From NCBI RefSeq assembly GCF_030697065.1, contig NZ_JAUYQU010000199.1, positions 1-39,314 on the forward strand: a DNA stretch of 39,314 bases, given 5' to 3'. Under the pieces are notes generated by a model. The model worked only from the letters and a program-made list of their open reading frames with translations, did not search any database and had not been told where the DNA came from. The position numbers were made by a program, and so were the translations under genes. Source of the stretch: Bradyrhizobium sp. (lineage in GTDB: Bacteria > Pseudomonadota > Alphaproteobacteria > Rhizobiales > Xanthobacteraceae). Shown here piece after piece: positions 16,159-23,599 of the stretch. Position 1 is the stretch's first letter. Every line of letters begins with the position of its first letter.

Positions 16159-17762
16159 CCGATGAATCGGCCAACACGCGCCGGAAATGGCGGCCGAGCC
16201 TCAGCCTCGTCGTCTTTTTCGTTCTCACCAGCGTGCTCGCATTGCCGCTTTTCAGCATCTACTTCCTCAAGGTCTACCAGAACCAGCTGATCCAGCAGGC
16301 CGAAGCCGAATTGATCGCACAAAGCACCGTACTCGCCGCCACTTTTCGCCGCGAGGTTGAAACCGGCGTGCCGCAGGACGTGGCGCTGGGTGCGAGAATC
16401 CCACCCACCGCAGCCAAGCCTTCCGACCAAGTGTATCAGCCGATCTGGCCGGAACTCGAACTGGTCAGCGAGAGCGTGCTGCCGCCGCGACCGGCGGCGC
16501 GCCCCCCAACCGCGCCCGCCGATCCCGCCTTCGCAGCGCTCGGCGCGCGCATGGCGCCGGATCTGGTCGCCACCCAGAAGGTGACGCTGGCCGGCTTCCG
16601 GCTGCTCGACCCCAACGGCGTCGTGATCGCCGGCCGCGAGGAAGTCGGACTGTCGCTGGCGCATGTCGAGGAAGTCGGCGAAGCCCTGCAGGGCAGCTTC
16701 AAGGGCGTGCTGCGCGTGCGCATCTCCAAGCACGAACAGCCCTCGCTCTATTCGATGAGGCGGGGCACCGGGATGCGCGTCTTCATCGCGATGCCGGTGA
16801 TCCTGCGCGACCAGGTCGCCGGCGTGGTCTATGCTTCGCGGACGCCGAGCAACGTCTTCAAGTACATGTACGAGCAACGCAGCAGGGTCATTCTTGCGAT
16901 ACTGTCCATGATCGTGCCGACGCTGCTGATCGGATTCCTGTTTCACCGCACCATCACCGGCCCGATGCGCGAACTGGTGGAACGCACCAATCTGGTCGGC
17001 AAGGGCGACCGCGACGCGCTGCGCCCGCTGCGCCATCACGGCACCAGCGAATTCGCTCTGCTTTCGCAGAGTTTCCTCGACATGGCGCGTCGGCTGAATA
17101 CCCGCTCCAGCTTCATCTCCACCTTCGCCACCCACGTCTCGCACGAACTGAAATCGCCGCTGACGTCGATCAAGGGCGCCGCGGAACTGTTGCGCGAGGA
17201 CGTCGATGCGCCCGACATGGACGATGCGGACCGACGCAAATTTCTGGACAACATCATTGCCGATGCCGACCGGTTGGGAACGATCGCGGGCCGCTTGCGG
17301 GACTTCGCCCGCGCGGAAAACCCGATCGCACTCGGCGCCGCGAAGCTGTCGGTCGCGGTCGCCGCGTTGCGCTCGGCCTTCCCCTCGCTCGATGTCCGCG
17401 CCGGCGGCGAACTCGATACGCCGATGCGGATCTCCGAGGACAATCTCCTGATCATTCTCTCCAATCTGGCCGACAACGCCGTGCGCCACGGCGCCTCAAG
17501 GCTGGAAGCCTCTGCCGTGCAGCAGGACAATCAGCTCAAGGTCACCGTCAGCGATGATGGCGAAGGCGTCTCGCCCAACAACCGGGCCCAGATCTTCGAC
17601 AGCTTTTTCACCACGCGACGCGACAGCGGCGGCACCGGGATGGGGCTGGCCATCGTACGCGCCATGCTCGACGCCCATGGTGGCGCGGTCAAGCTGCTCA
17701 ATTCCGAAAAAGGGACCGCGTTCGAGCTGACATTCCCCGTGGCCGACGCGGCAGCCTCCTGA
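16155..17762 (+). CDS. Membrane sensor histidine kinase (HAMP, HisKA, HATPase)
   Basis: The 535-residue kinase begins at TTG 16155, whose TTGA overlaps the regulator stop. TM1 spans about residues 15-38 and TM2 about 244-263, enclosing a roughly 205-residue periplasmic sensor with a Pro/Ala-rich stretch (PPRPAARPPTAPADP). HAMP and linker follow, then the H box FATHVSHELKSPLTSIKGAA with phospho-acceptor His330, the N box NLADNAVRHG, and G boxes VSDDGEGVSP and GGTGMGLAIV. It autophosphorylates on His330 and passes phosphate to the upstream regulator. The periplasmic domain is not a family I recognise, so the signal is unknown. The gene converges on the histone-like gene 38 nt away. Confidence 0.9.
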   Translation: MTDESANTRRKWRPSLSLVVFFVLTSVLALPLFSIYFLKVYQNQLIQQAEAELIAQSTVLAATFRREVETGVPQDVALGARIPPTAAKPSDQVYQPIWPELELVSESVLPPRPAARPPTAPADPAFAALGARMAPDLVATQKVTLAGFRLLDPNGVVIAGREEVGLSLAHVEEVGEALQGSFKGVLRVRISKHEQPSLYSMRRGTGMRVFIAMPVILRDQVAGVVYASRTPSNVFKYMYEQRSRVILAILSMIVPTLLIGFLFHRTITGPMRELVERTNLVGKGDRDALRPLRHHGTSEFALLSQSFLDMARRLNTRSSFISTFATHVSHELKSPLTSIKGAAELLREDVDAPDMDDADRRKFLDNIIADADRLGTIAGRLRDFARAENPIALGAAKLSVAVAALRSAFPSLDVRAGGELDTPMRISEDNLLIILSNLADNAVRHGASRLEASAVQQDNQLKVTVSDDGEGVSPNNRAQIFDSFFTTRRDSGGTGMGLAIVRAMLDAHGGAVKLLNSEKGTAFELTFPVADAAAS

Positions 17763-17800
17763 TGCCGATTTGGCGATGACCGGCTCAGAAAGCCGGGCGA

Positions 17801-18286
17801 CTATCTGCCGCGCTTTCCCTTGCGAGTCTTCCTGGCGGATTTCTTGCTCGTCTTCCTTGCAGAACGCTTCGCGGTCTTGTTGGCCGCGTTCTTGGCGGAC
17901 TTCTTGGTGGCCTTCCTGGCGGTTTTTTTTGTGGCTTTCTTTTTGGCTTTCTTCGCGGACTTCTTGACCGTCTTCTTGCCGGCGGATTTTTTTGGGTTTT
18001 TTGGAGTCGATTTTCCGGCCGCCTTCTTCACCGTCGTTCTCTGCTTCGCCATCCGCTTCGGTGTGCGCCTCTTCCTGGGGGTGGGCGCCATAGCGACCGG
18101 CACCATTAAGGGATCCGAGACGAAACCGTCAGCAGCGAGCGGCAGGTACGCTGCCTCGCGCTCATCCCCCTTTGAAGCCGGCGGGTCCGCCTTCATGACA
18201 TCAGCCGCAGCGTCGGTCGCCACCTTGGCGATGTCTTTCACCTTGTCGGTGATCGTTTCCAGAATCGATTTATCGTTGTCCATCAT
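17801..18286 (-). CDS. Histone H1-like Lys/Ala-rich DNA-binding protein
   Basis: The 161-residue protein has two parts. The first ~70 residues form an amphipathic segment (ILETITDKVKDIAKVATDAA) and a non-basic linker. The last ~90 residues are an H1-like tail of repeated KKxAKK, KKTARK and KKSAR units. Bacterial proteins of this build (Hc1/Hc2-like, AlgP-like) bind and compact DNA non-specifically. GGAGG lies 2 nt before the first ATG (18286) but 5 nt before the second (18283), so the second Met may be the true start. An EcfG-type promoter at 18315-18339 points at this gene, suggesting induction under stress or in stationary phase. The repetitive coding strand is prone to slippage. Confidence 0.8.
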   Translation of the reverse strand: MMDNDKSILETITDKVKDIAKVATDAAADVMKADPPASKGDEREAAYLPLAADGFVSDPLMVPVAMAPTPRKRRTPKRMAKQRTTVKKAAGKSTPKNPKKSAGKKTVKKSAKKAKKKATKKTARKATKKSAKNAANKTAKRSARKTSKKSARKTRKGKRGR

Positions 18287-18314
18287 GCCCTCCAGAAGCC
18301 CGTTACGGGAACTT

Positions 18315-18339
18315 AACGGAACCGGGGGCCGCGGGTTCC
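18315..18339 (-). promoter_or_regulatory. EcfG-type stress promoter of the histone-like gene
   Basis: On the minus strand GGAAC is followed after 17 nt by GTT; the base before GTT is C, giving the full GGAAC-N16-CGTT consensus of alphaproteobacterial EcfG sigma factors. The GTT lies 29 nt before the ATG at 18286. GGAACC and GGTTCC (18318-18323, 18334-18339) also form a 6-bp inverted repeat inside the promoter. Confidence 0.65.
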
Positions 18340-18341
18340 AT

Positions 18342-19511
18342 TCACTCCGCCAGTTGAAACCGCTCGAACCGGTGCAGTTCCTGCTCGATGCGCGCTTTCA
18401 ACTCCTTGCGCGCGCCCTTGGCCGCGCCACCCTGGCCGACCCAGCTCCATTTCTGCACCAGCAGCTTGCGGCTCTTGCGGTCGGTCTTCAGGTCGAGCGC
18501 GGCGACGATGTCGTTGCCCACCAAAACCGGCAGCGCGAAATAGCCGAACACCCGCTTCTCCTTGGGCACATAGGCCTCGAAGCGGTGGCCATAGTCGAAG
18601 AACAGTTCGGTCCGCCTGCGCTGGATGATCAGCGGATCGAACGGCGAGAGGATGTGCACCTGTTCGGCGGCATGCTCGCCACCCTCCTCCAGCGTCGCGG
18701 GCACCGCCCAATGCTCCTGTTTGCCGGCCCCCTCCAGTGCGACCGGGATCAGCTCCTTGCGGCGGACCCGTGTCTGGATCAATCGCCGGACCGCTGGTTT
18801 GCTCGGCGCGTCGAGATGACAGATCGAATCCAGACTGACGATGCCCTGCGCGCGCAGGGCACGGTCGAGCAGATAGGCCGTTGTTTCGCTCGCCGAGGCC
18901 GGTCTCGGCGGTCTGTCCCAACCGAAATGCCGCGTCATCAAATCGTAGGTCTTCAGCATGCCGAGGCGTTCGGAGATCGTCAGAACGCCGGTGTAGAACA
19001 ACAATTGCAGCGCCCGCTTCGAGGGCTTGCGGCTGGCCCACAGATGCTCCTTGTCGACCAGCACGTCGTCGTCAATGTCGCGGATGGTCAGCGCACCGTC
19101 GCGCCGGATCAGCCGCAGCACCTTGCGCAAATCGGCCGGCTCGACCGAGCTGAGCCATTTATGGCCCTCGCGCTGGTGGCGCCGCATCGCCGGCAGAAAG
19201 AAGCGAAGATCCTTCGTCGGCACATAGGACAGCGCATGCGTCCAGTATTCGAACACGCTCTTGTCGACGCTCTGGGCCTGCCGCAGATCCGCGCGGCGGT
19301 ACTCCGGAATCCGGTTCCACAGGATGTGATGATGGCAGCGCTCGATCACGTTGATGGTGTCGATCTGCACATAGCCGAGATGCCCGACCGCGGCAGCGGT
19401 CGCCTGCGGTCCCGCGCCGAACGGCGCAGCCATGTCGAGCCGCTGGGCGCGCAGCCAGATCCGGCGAGCCTCGGTCTTGCTCAGGGGGCGGGATACAATA
19501 TTGCGGGGCAT
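18342..19511 (-). CDS. YcaQ/AlkX-type DNA glycosylase (HTH_42 winged-helix family)
   Basis: The 389-residue protein belongs to the HTH_42 (DUF1006) family, whose studied members YcaQ and AlkZ are DNA glycosylases that unhook interstrand crosslinks and remove alkylated bases. The catalytic QxD motif is visible as Gln49 and Asp51 in GYVQIDTINVI. The family signature HxxxWxRIPEYR appears as HHHILWNRIPEYR, and SPFDPLIIQRRR followed by FGYFALPVLVGNDIVAALDL marks the C-terminal domain. It probably repairs DNA in the cytoplasm. Translation from ATG 19511 matches the family N-terminus. The gene ends only 3 nt upstream of the histone-like gene's EcfG-type promoter. Confidence 0.85.
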   Translation of the reverse strand: MPRNIVSRPLSKTEARRIWLRAQRLDMAAPFGAGPQATAAAVGHLGYVQIDTINVIERCHHHILWNRIPEYRRADLRQAQSVDKSVFEYWTHALSYVPTKDLRFFLPAMRRHQREGHKWLSSVEPADLRKVLRLIRRDGALTIRDIDDDVLVDKEHLWASRKPSKRALQLLFYTGVLTISERLGMLKTYDLMTRHFGWDRPPRPASASETTAYLLDRALRAQGIVSLDSICHLDAPSKPAVRRLIQTRVRRKELIPVALEGAGKQEHWAVPATLEEGGEHAAEQVHILSPFDPLIIQRRRTELFFDYGHRFEAYVPKEKRVFGYFALPVLVGNDIVAALDLKTDRKSRKLLVQKWSWVGQGGAAKGARKELKARIEQELHRFERFQLAE

Positions 19512-19619
19512 CGCGCGGCAATGTAGCCGGATTCGCGCGCGAGAAAAGCCGCACTGTCCGAGGGCGGCATCGGGTCAGCCGCCTGCTTTGCCGCCTCATC
19601 TTTCGGACCTCCCTAGGAT

Positions 19620-19901
19620 TTGCGACGCTGCAAATGTTGCCCGTGCTCTCGCACCGCCGGCGGGACCGCTGGCGGCAGTTCCGCCGCGGGCGGACCGGGC
19701 GCGAGCAAGACCACAACCGGTGACAACATGAACGGCAGCACCACGGGCGGCGGGACCGCCATGAAGAATGGGGCGACCGGAACGACCACGGGCGCCGCGC
19801 CGCCTTCACCGCGCGACGCCAGCACATCCGGCGCGAATACCGCGGGCGCGATCGACAAGAAGGGTGACACGGCATCGCCCGGCGGAACCATGAAGAAGTA
19901 G
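19620..19901 (+). other. Gly/Thr/Ser-rich low-complexity ORF, possibly truncated secreted protein
   Basis: The frame gives a low-complexity product with GGTAGGSSAAGGPG, TTTGDNMNGSTTGGGTAMKN, TGAIDKK-like and SPGGTMKK ending. Its composition resembles small secreted proteins of Bradyrhizobium with an N-terminal signal peptide, but none is present: the only start is a TTG just after an in-frame TAG, and the first residues (RRCKCCPCSRT) look unnatural. The gene may have lost its 5' end, or this may be chance GC-rich sequence; the opposite strand is also open over 19613-19891. The rest of 19512-20006 shows no feature. Confidence 0.3.
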
Positions 19902-20006
19902 CATCAGGCAGAACATCTGATCGAACGCCCTGAAGGAAGCGCGCGTTCGCATGTTCGGAAGAGTGAGGATGAGCGGCCCGTCCTTCACCCACCGCGACCC
20001 TATCGG

Positions 20007-20306
20007 TCAACGCTTTGGGCTATGCACCGTACCGGTCGCGATCTCGGAGGCGCACGACGCCCTGCCCCGGACCGGAGCCTCGCAACGATAGATATCGCCG
20101 GTGAGGCGGTCGATCAGCCAGGCGCTTTCCTCGTTGGGACTCTCCATGCCCACGTAGCGGGAGCCGAGCGCCGTGATCAGCGTCGACAGCAGGATCGCCG
20201 TCGCAATCATGGCCGCGCCGATCAGGACCGGCATCGAACTCGGGGAGCCGGGTTGCTCCGGCCGGGAGGCTCGATAGTTGTAGTCATACTGCCGCTTTTG
20301 AAACAC
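20007..20306 (-). CDS. Small single-TM membrane protein, hypothetical
   Basis: The 99-residue product has a basic, Tyr-rich N-terminus (FQKRQYDYNYRASR), one membrane span at about residues 27-47 (VLIGAAMIATAILLSTLITA), and a C-terminal domain with WLIDRLTGDIYRCEAPVRG and two cysteines. Similar small proteins with an xDRxTGxVxxC motif are common in Bradyrhizobium, but I know no function. The start is GTG 20306 with CAGGGA 4-9 nt upstream. Topology by the positive-inside rule puts the C-terminal cysteine part in the periplasm. Confidence 0.6.
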   Translation of the reverse strand: MFQKRQYDYNYRASRPEQPGSPSSMPVLIGAAMIATAILLSTLITALGSRYVGMESPNEESAWLIDRLTGDIYRCEAPVRGRASCASEIATGTVHSPKR

Positions 20307-20503
20307 TCATCCCTGCTTCCCTTGCTCGCGTGTTCAGCAATTTCTGAACGCCCATCTGGCCATTTTGTTGTTCACACCTCGTCGCTGCGGCGACGGCATT
20401 GCGACCGGGATCAAGTAAACTCAAGTCTTCGAGGGCATTGCGTCGCCGTGTTGCAGATCAATTCCCGCACAAGCGTCTGCGGCGACGATACCTCCCACTG
20501 AAC

Positions 20504-20519
20504 TGTGATCCATATCACG
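20504..20519. promoter_or_regulatory. CRP/FNR-like dyad (distal), upstream of ompA-family gene
   Basis: TGTGA-N6-TCACG, one mismatch from the CRP consensus TGTGA-N6-TCACA. It lies 182 nt upstream of the OmpA-family start and about 200 nt from the divergent small membrane gene. Confidence 0.4.
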
Positions 20520-20597
20520 CTGGACGAAAGCCAGTCGAACGGGGTCGCCGGACGCGGCGACCGATGGAGGAGCCCGGGCATACGGCCCATCCATCAA

Positions 20598-20613
20598 TGT
20601 GAGGCAAGTCACA
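20598..20613. promoter_or_regulatory. CRP/FNR-like dyad (proximal), upstream of ompA-family gene
   Basis: TGTGA-GGCAAG-TCACA is a perfect CRP-type half-site pair with 6-nt spacing, 73-88 nt upstream of the OmpA-family start codon. With the similar dyad 94 nt upstream it suggests control by a CRP/FNR-superfamily regulator. FixK/FNR sites are TTGAT-N4-ATCAA, so a CRP-like protein is the better guess. Confidence 0.5.
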
Positions 20614-20685
20614 TCCACAGCCTTTTGCCCGGTTTATCGTTCAACCATCAACGCGCCATCCGGCGTAGCAGCGAGGATTACGACC

Positions 20686-21327
20686 ATGACCAGCTTTCGC
20701 AAACTTTCCGCACTCTCGGCGATCACGCTCGGCGCCGCGCTGTCGATGACGGCAGGCCTGGCCCTTGCCGGGGAAAAGGTTTCGGCCGACCAGATCCTGA
20801 ATGCGTTGCAGCCGAAGAAGCCGCTGACCCGCGGCCTTTCGGCGGGGTCCCAGGCCGATCCGGCCGTCGACGCCAGGCAAATCCAGTTCGTCGATTCCCT
20901 GCGCAACCGAAAGACGCGGTCGCTCTCGCTCGGCGAGCGCGAGGAAATCGCCGAACTAGCGGCGAGCAAGCCGAAGATCGATCTCGAGATCCAGTTCGAC
21001 TATAATTCGGCCGACATCAGCAAGGCCTCGATGGCGGCGGCGCAGGAACTCGGCAAGGCGCTCTCGAATGCCAGCCTGAAAGGCTCGACCTTCGTCGTTG
21101 CCGGCCATACCGATGCGGTGGGCAGCGAGCCCTACAATCAGGATCTGTCCGAGCGCCGCGCCGACACCATCAAGCGATTTCTGACCGAAAAATACGGCAT
21201 CAACGGCGCCGATCTCGTCACCGTCGGCTACGGCGAAAGCAAGCCGAAGGATGCCAGTGCGCCGACCGACCCGCAGAACCGCCGTGTTCAGGTCGTCAAC
21301 ATGGATACCAAGACCGCGTCGAAATGA
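20686..21327 (+). CDS. OmpA family protein
   Basis: The 213-residue protein has a Sec signal peptide (FRKLSALSAITLGAALSMTA, cleavage probably at ALA-GEK near residue 30), a ~75-residue charged linker, then an OmpA C-terminal peptidoglycan-binding domain. That domain shows IQFDYNSADIS, VVAGHTDAVGSEPYNQDLSE and RRADTIKRFL, and ends with VGYGESKPKDASAPTDPQNRR. The domain binds meso-DAP of peptidoglycan in the periplasm. There is no beta barrel or lipobox, so it is probably soluble or held by a partner. ATG 20686 has GAGGA about 10 nt upstream. Confidence 0.88.
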   Translation: MTSFRKLSALSAITLGAALSMTAGLALAGEKVSADQILNALQPKKPLTRGLSAGSQADPAVDARQIQFVDSLRNRKTRSLSLGEREEIAELAASKPKIDLEIQFDYNSADISKASMAAAQELGKALSNASLKGSTFVVAGHTDAVGSEPYNQDLSERRADTIKRFLTEKYGINGADLVTVGYGESKPKDASAPTDPQNRRVQVVNMDTKTASK

Positions 21328-21350
21328 CAGTTGGTCGCGACACATGAATT

Positions 21351-21376
21351 GCAGCCCGCGCCTCTGGCGCGGCTGC
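21351..21376. terminator. Imperfect hairpin between convergent genes
   Basis: GCAGCCCGCGCC (21351-21362) pairs with GGCGCGGCTGC (21366-21376) apart from one bulged C. It sits between the convergent OmpA-family and glycosyltransferase genes. No T-run follows on either strand, so intrinsic termination is uncertain. Confidence 0.3.
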
Positions 21377-21390
21377 ACGCTTTGGCGCCC

Positions 21391-22713
21391 TCATATCCAG
21401 CTCCGGAAAAGCATCAGCCGGACAAAGGTGTCCATCGACGTCCCGACGATCGCCACGGTGATCGGCAGCATTGCGGCGAAGCCCGCGGCTGTCGCCGCGA
21501 CGAAAGCCCATAACAGCCAGCGCGGGCTGTTGCCGCGCCGCAGGACGTAGACCAGCGCAAGACTCGCAAGGGTCGCGGCCGGCAAATAATAATACAGGAA
21601 GCCGAGGGTCCGCGGCAGCAGCGCCCAGGCCAGGTAGGGCCCGGCATAGAACGACAGGATCAGGAATGCGTCGGCCCGGCGCGTTACGACCCAGTCGCGC
21701 AGACATACCGCCAGCGCCGGCAGCGCCGCCCACAGCACGAGGGGATTGCCGAGGAATACCACCGCCGCAATCCGGTCGTCGGAGACCTTGTCGAACAGAT
21801 ACCAGACCGGCCGCACCAGAAACGGCCAGGATGGCCACGAACTCATATAGGTGTGGCCCGCGATCGCGGTCGTGGTGTTGTCGCTGAAAATCCTGCGCTG
21901 GGCTTCGAGCAGGTCGGGGAACGACAGGCCATAGAGCGGCACGAACGTCGCGAGATAGACGAACGCCGGGATAGCAACGAAGCATGCGGCGAAATGAGTG
22001 AGTCTGAAATCGGGCCACAGGCCGGGACGGTACCAGTCGCCGGCAGCGCTATCGGCGAACTGCGTGCGCCAACCTTGCATCAAACGGATCACCGCGACGA
22101 TCGCGATGCAAACGGCGAGCGCGAACAGCCCGCTCCATTTGCACGCGGCCGAAAGCCCGAATCCGAGGCCGGCGAGCGCGAACCAGAGATGCGGCCGCGG
22201 CTTGCGAAAGCCGTGCAAGAAGGCCGCGGTCGCCAGCAGGCCGAACGCGAGCGAAAATATGTCCAGCATGGCGATCCGCGATTGCACGAACACCATCTGG
22301 TTGAAGAAGGCGAGCATGGCCGCAGCGACCGCAGGCCCCTGGGCCGCAAACAGCGCGAGGCCGCAAAGATACATCGCGACGATCGAGAGCGATCCGAACA
22401 GCACGCCGGGGTAGCGCCAGCCCAGCGGAGCATCGCCCAAAGTGCGGATCGACAGGGCGATCAGTTGCTTGGCCAGCGGAGGGTGCATCGGGTTGAGCAT
22501 GGGGCTCGGCATCACGGGCTCAAGCATTTGCCGCGCCGCCGGCACGTAATGCACTTCATCGAAGTAGAGTTTTTCCGGCGTGGTCACGCCGGCCAGCAGC
22601 GCGAGATGCGCGACGATGAAAATGATGGCCGCAATCACCGCGCTCCGCGACGTGGAATTTTCCTGAACAAAAGGTGATTCGCGCACTGGGCTCACGGATT
22701 CATGACTTTGCAT
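21391..22713 (-). CDS. PMT/GT39-type membrane glycosyltransferase
   Basis: The 440-residue integral membrane protein has about ten or eleven spans. Near the N-terminus, in the first periplasmic loop, are the family catalytic elements YFDEVHYVPAARQML and NPMHPPLAKQLI, matching the DExHY motif of dolichyl-phosphate-mannose protein mannosyltransferases (PMT, GT39; ArnT-like GT-C fold). Later hydrophobic blocks include NQMVFVQSRIAMLDIFSLAF and ACKWSGLFALAVC, as in PMTs. It would transfer a sugar from a polyprenyl phosphate carrier to a periplasmic acceptor. The acceptor is unknown. ATG 22713 is used; a GTG at 22782 also opens the frame, and neither has a strong ribosome-binding site. Confidence 0.8.
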   Translation of the reverse strand: MQSHESVSPVRESPFVQENSTSRSAVIAAIIFIVAHLALLAGVTTPEKLYFDEVHYVPAARQMLEPVMPSPMLNPMHPPLAKQLIALSIRTLGDAPLGWRYPGVLFGSLSIVAMYLCGLALFAAQGPAVAAAMLAFFNQMVFVQSRIAMLDIFSLAFGLLATAAFLHGFRKPRPHLWFALAGLGFGLSAACKWSGLFALAVCIAIVAVIRLMQGWRTQFADSAAGDWYRPGLWPDFRLTHFAACFVAIPAFVYLATFVPLYGLSFPDLLEAQRRIFSDNTTTAIAGHTYMSSWPSWPFLVRPVWYLFDKVSDDRIAAVVFLGNPLVLWAALPALAVCLRDWVVTRRADAFLILSFYAGPYLAWALLPRTLGFLYYYLPAATLASLALVYVLRRGNSPRWLLWAFVAATAAGFAAMLPITVAIVGTSMDTFVRLMLFRSWI

Positions 22714-22879
22714 AAATGTCGAGTGTGGGCGGGGCTGATTTTTTAGTCCATTGCATTGAACGCATTTCGATTTCGCCGCCACTAACCGTCGGATGGATAA
22801 GCCGCCGCTTGTGATATTTTTACAACATCGCTTGCGCGCGCGATCCGGTACGATGCGGGGATAATCGATCGGTCATGAG

Positions 22880-23599
22880 ATGATCTGGCGCCACTGCATT
22901 TTTCTTGTTTCCGCGTTTTGTCTGTCAACCGTCCTCGCGGCCGGGCCCGCTCGCGCGCAAACGCGCGTTGGCGAAGCTGCCGTCGTCAAGAATGAAGTCG
23001 TCCGCGTCATGGCATCGGGGACCACCCCGATCAATGTCGGCGACAGCGTGGTGCGCGACGAAACCGTGCGCACCGGCGCAGACAGCGCAACGCGGCTGGT
23101 GATGGCCGACAGCACCAATTTGTCGCTCGGACCCAATTCCACGCTCAAGCTCGACCGCACCGTGTTCGACGACGCGCACAGTTATCGCGACATTTCGATC
23201 AAATTGACCACCGGCGCGTTCCGCTTCGTCACCGGCAATTCGGACAAGGGCGCCTACAAGATCCAGACCCAGGTCGCGACCATCGGTGTGCGCGGCACCA
23301 TCCTCGACATCCTGTCACAGCGCGCCAAGACCACCGTGGTGCTGCGGGACAATGGCGCATCGCGCGTCTGCACCCTGAGCTTTCAGTGCACCGACCTGAC
23401 CAAGCCCGGCGATACCGCTGTGATCACCTTCGCCGGCGGCAAGTACACCATATTGAAGTCCAGCACGCCGCCCTGGACCTTCGCCTGTGGCGCCGCTGCG
23501 GGGCTCTGCAACACGACCCAATATGCCGACGCGACGCCCACGATTACGCCGCCCGTCGATGACGGCAGTGATCCCACCGGCATGCTGTGCGGGCGCTGA
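22880..23599 (+). CDS. Secreted FecR-domain protein
   Basis: The 239-residue product has a signal peptide (IFLVSAFCLSTVLAAGPARA, cleavage near ARA-Q at residues 26-27). It is followed by a FecR domain: VGDSVVRDETVRTGADSATRL, then DSTNLSLGPNSTLKLDR and the core QTQVATIGVRGTILDI around residues 133-148. Four cysteines in the C-terminal part (CTLSFQC, then AC and LC) may form disulfides in the periplasm. Canonical FecR is a membrane anti-sigma regulator; this one has no transmembrane helix, so a structural or scaffold role is more likely. Its stop overlaps the next gene's start (TGATG), making a two-gene operon with a beta-barrel protein. Confidence 0.82.
   Translation: MIWRHCIFLVSAFCLSTVLAAGPARAQTRVGEAAVVKNEVVRVMASGTTPINVGDSVVRDETVRTGADSATRLVMADSTNLSLGPNSTLKLDRTVFDDAHSYRDISIKLTTGAFRFVTGNSDKGAYKIQTQVATIGVRGTILDILSQRAKTTVVLRDNGASRVCTLSFQCTDLTKPGDTAVITFAGGKYTILKSSTPPWTFACGAAAGLCNTTQYADATPTITPPVDDGSDPTGMLCGR

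Larger units (their letters stand above)
20307..20685. other. 379-bp regulatory gap between divergent genes
   Basis: No convincing coding sequence is present. The stretch separates the small membrane protein (minus) from the OmpA-family gene (plus) and contains two CRP-like dyads, annotated separately. GCGAGGATTACGACC just before 20686 supplies the ribosome-binding site. Confidence 0.6.

Noticed and set aside
13429..17762. RagAB-RagCD-like linkage of the two-component system to the RND pump
   Set aside because: The two-component genes are divergent from the pump and separated by about 0.9 kb of remnants. The pump has its own TetR gene, and no rpoH is present.
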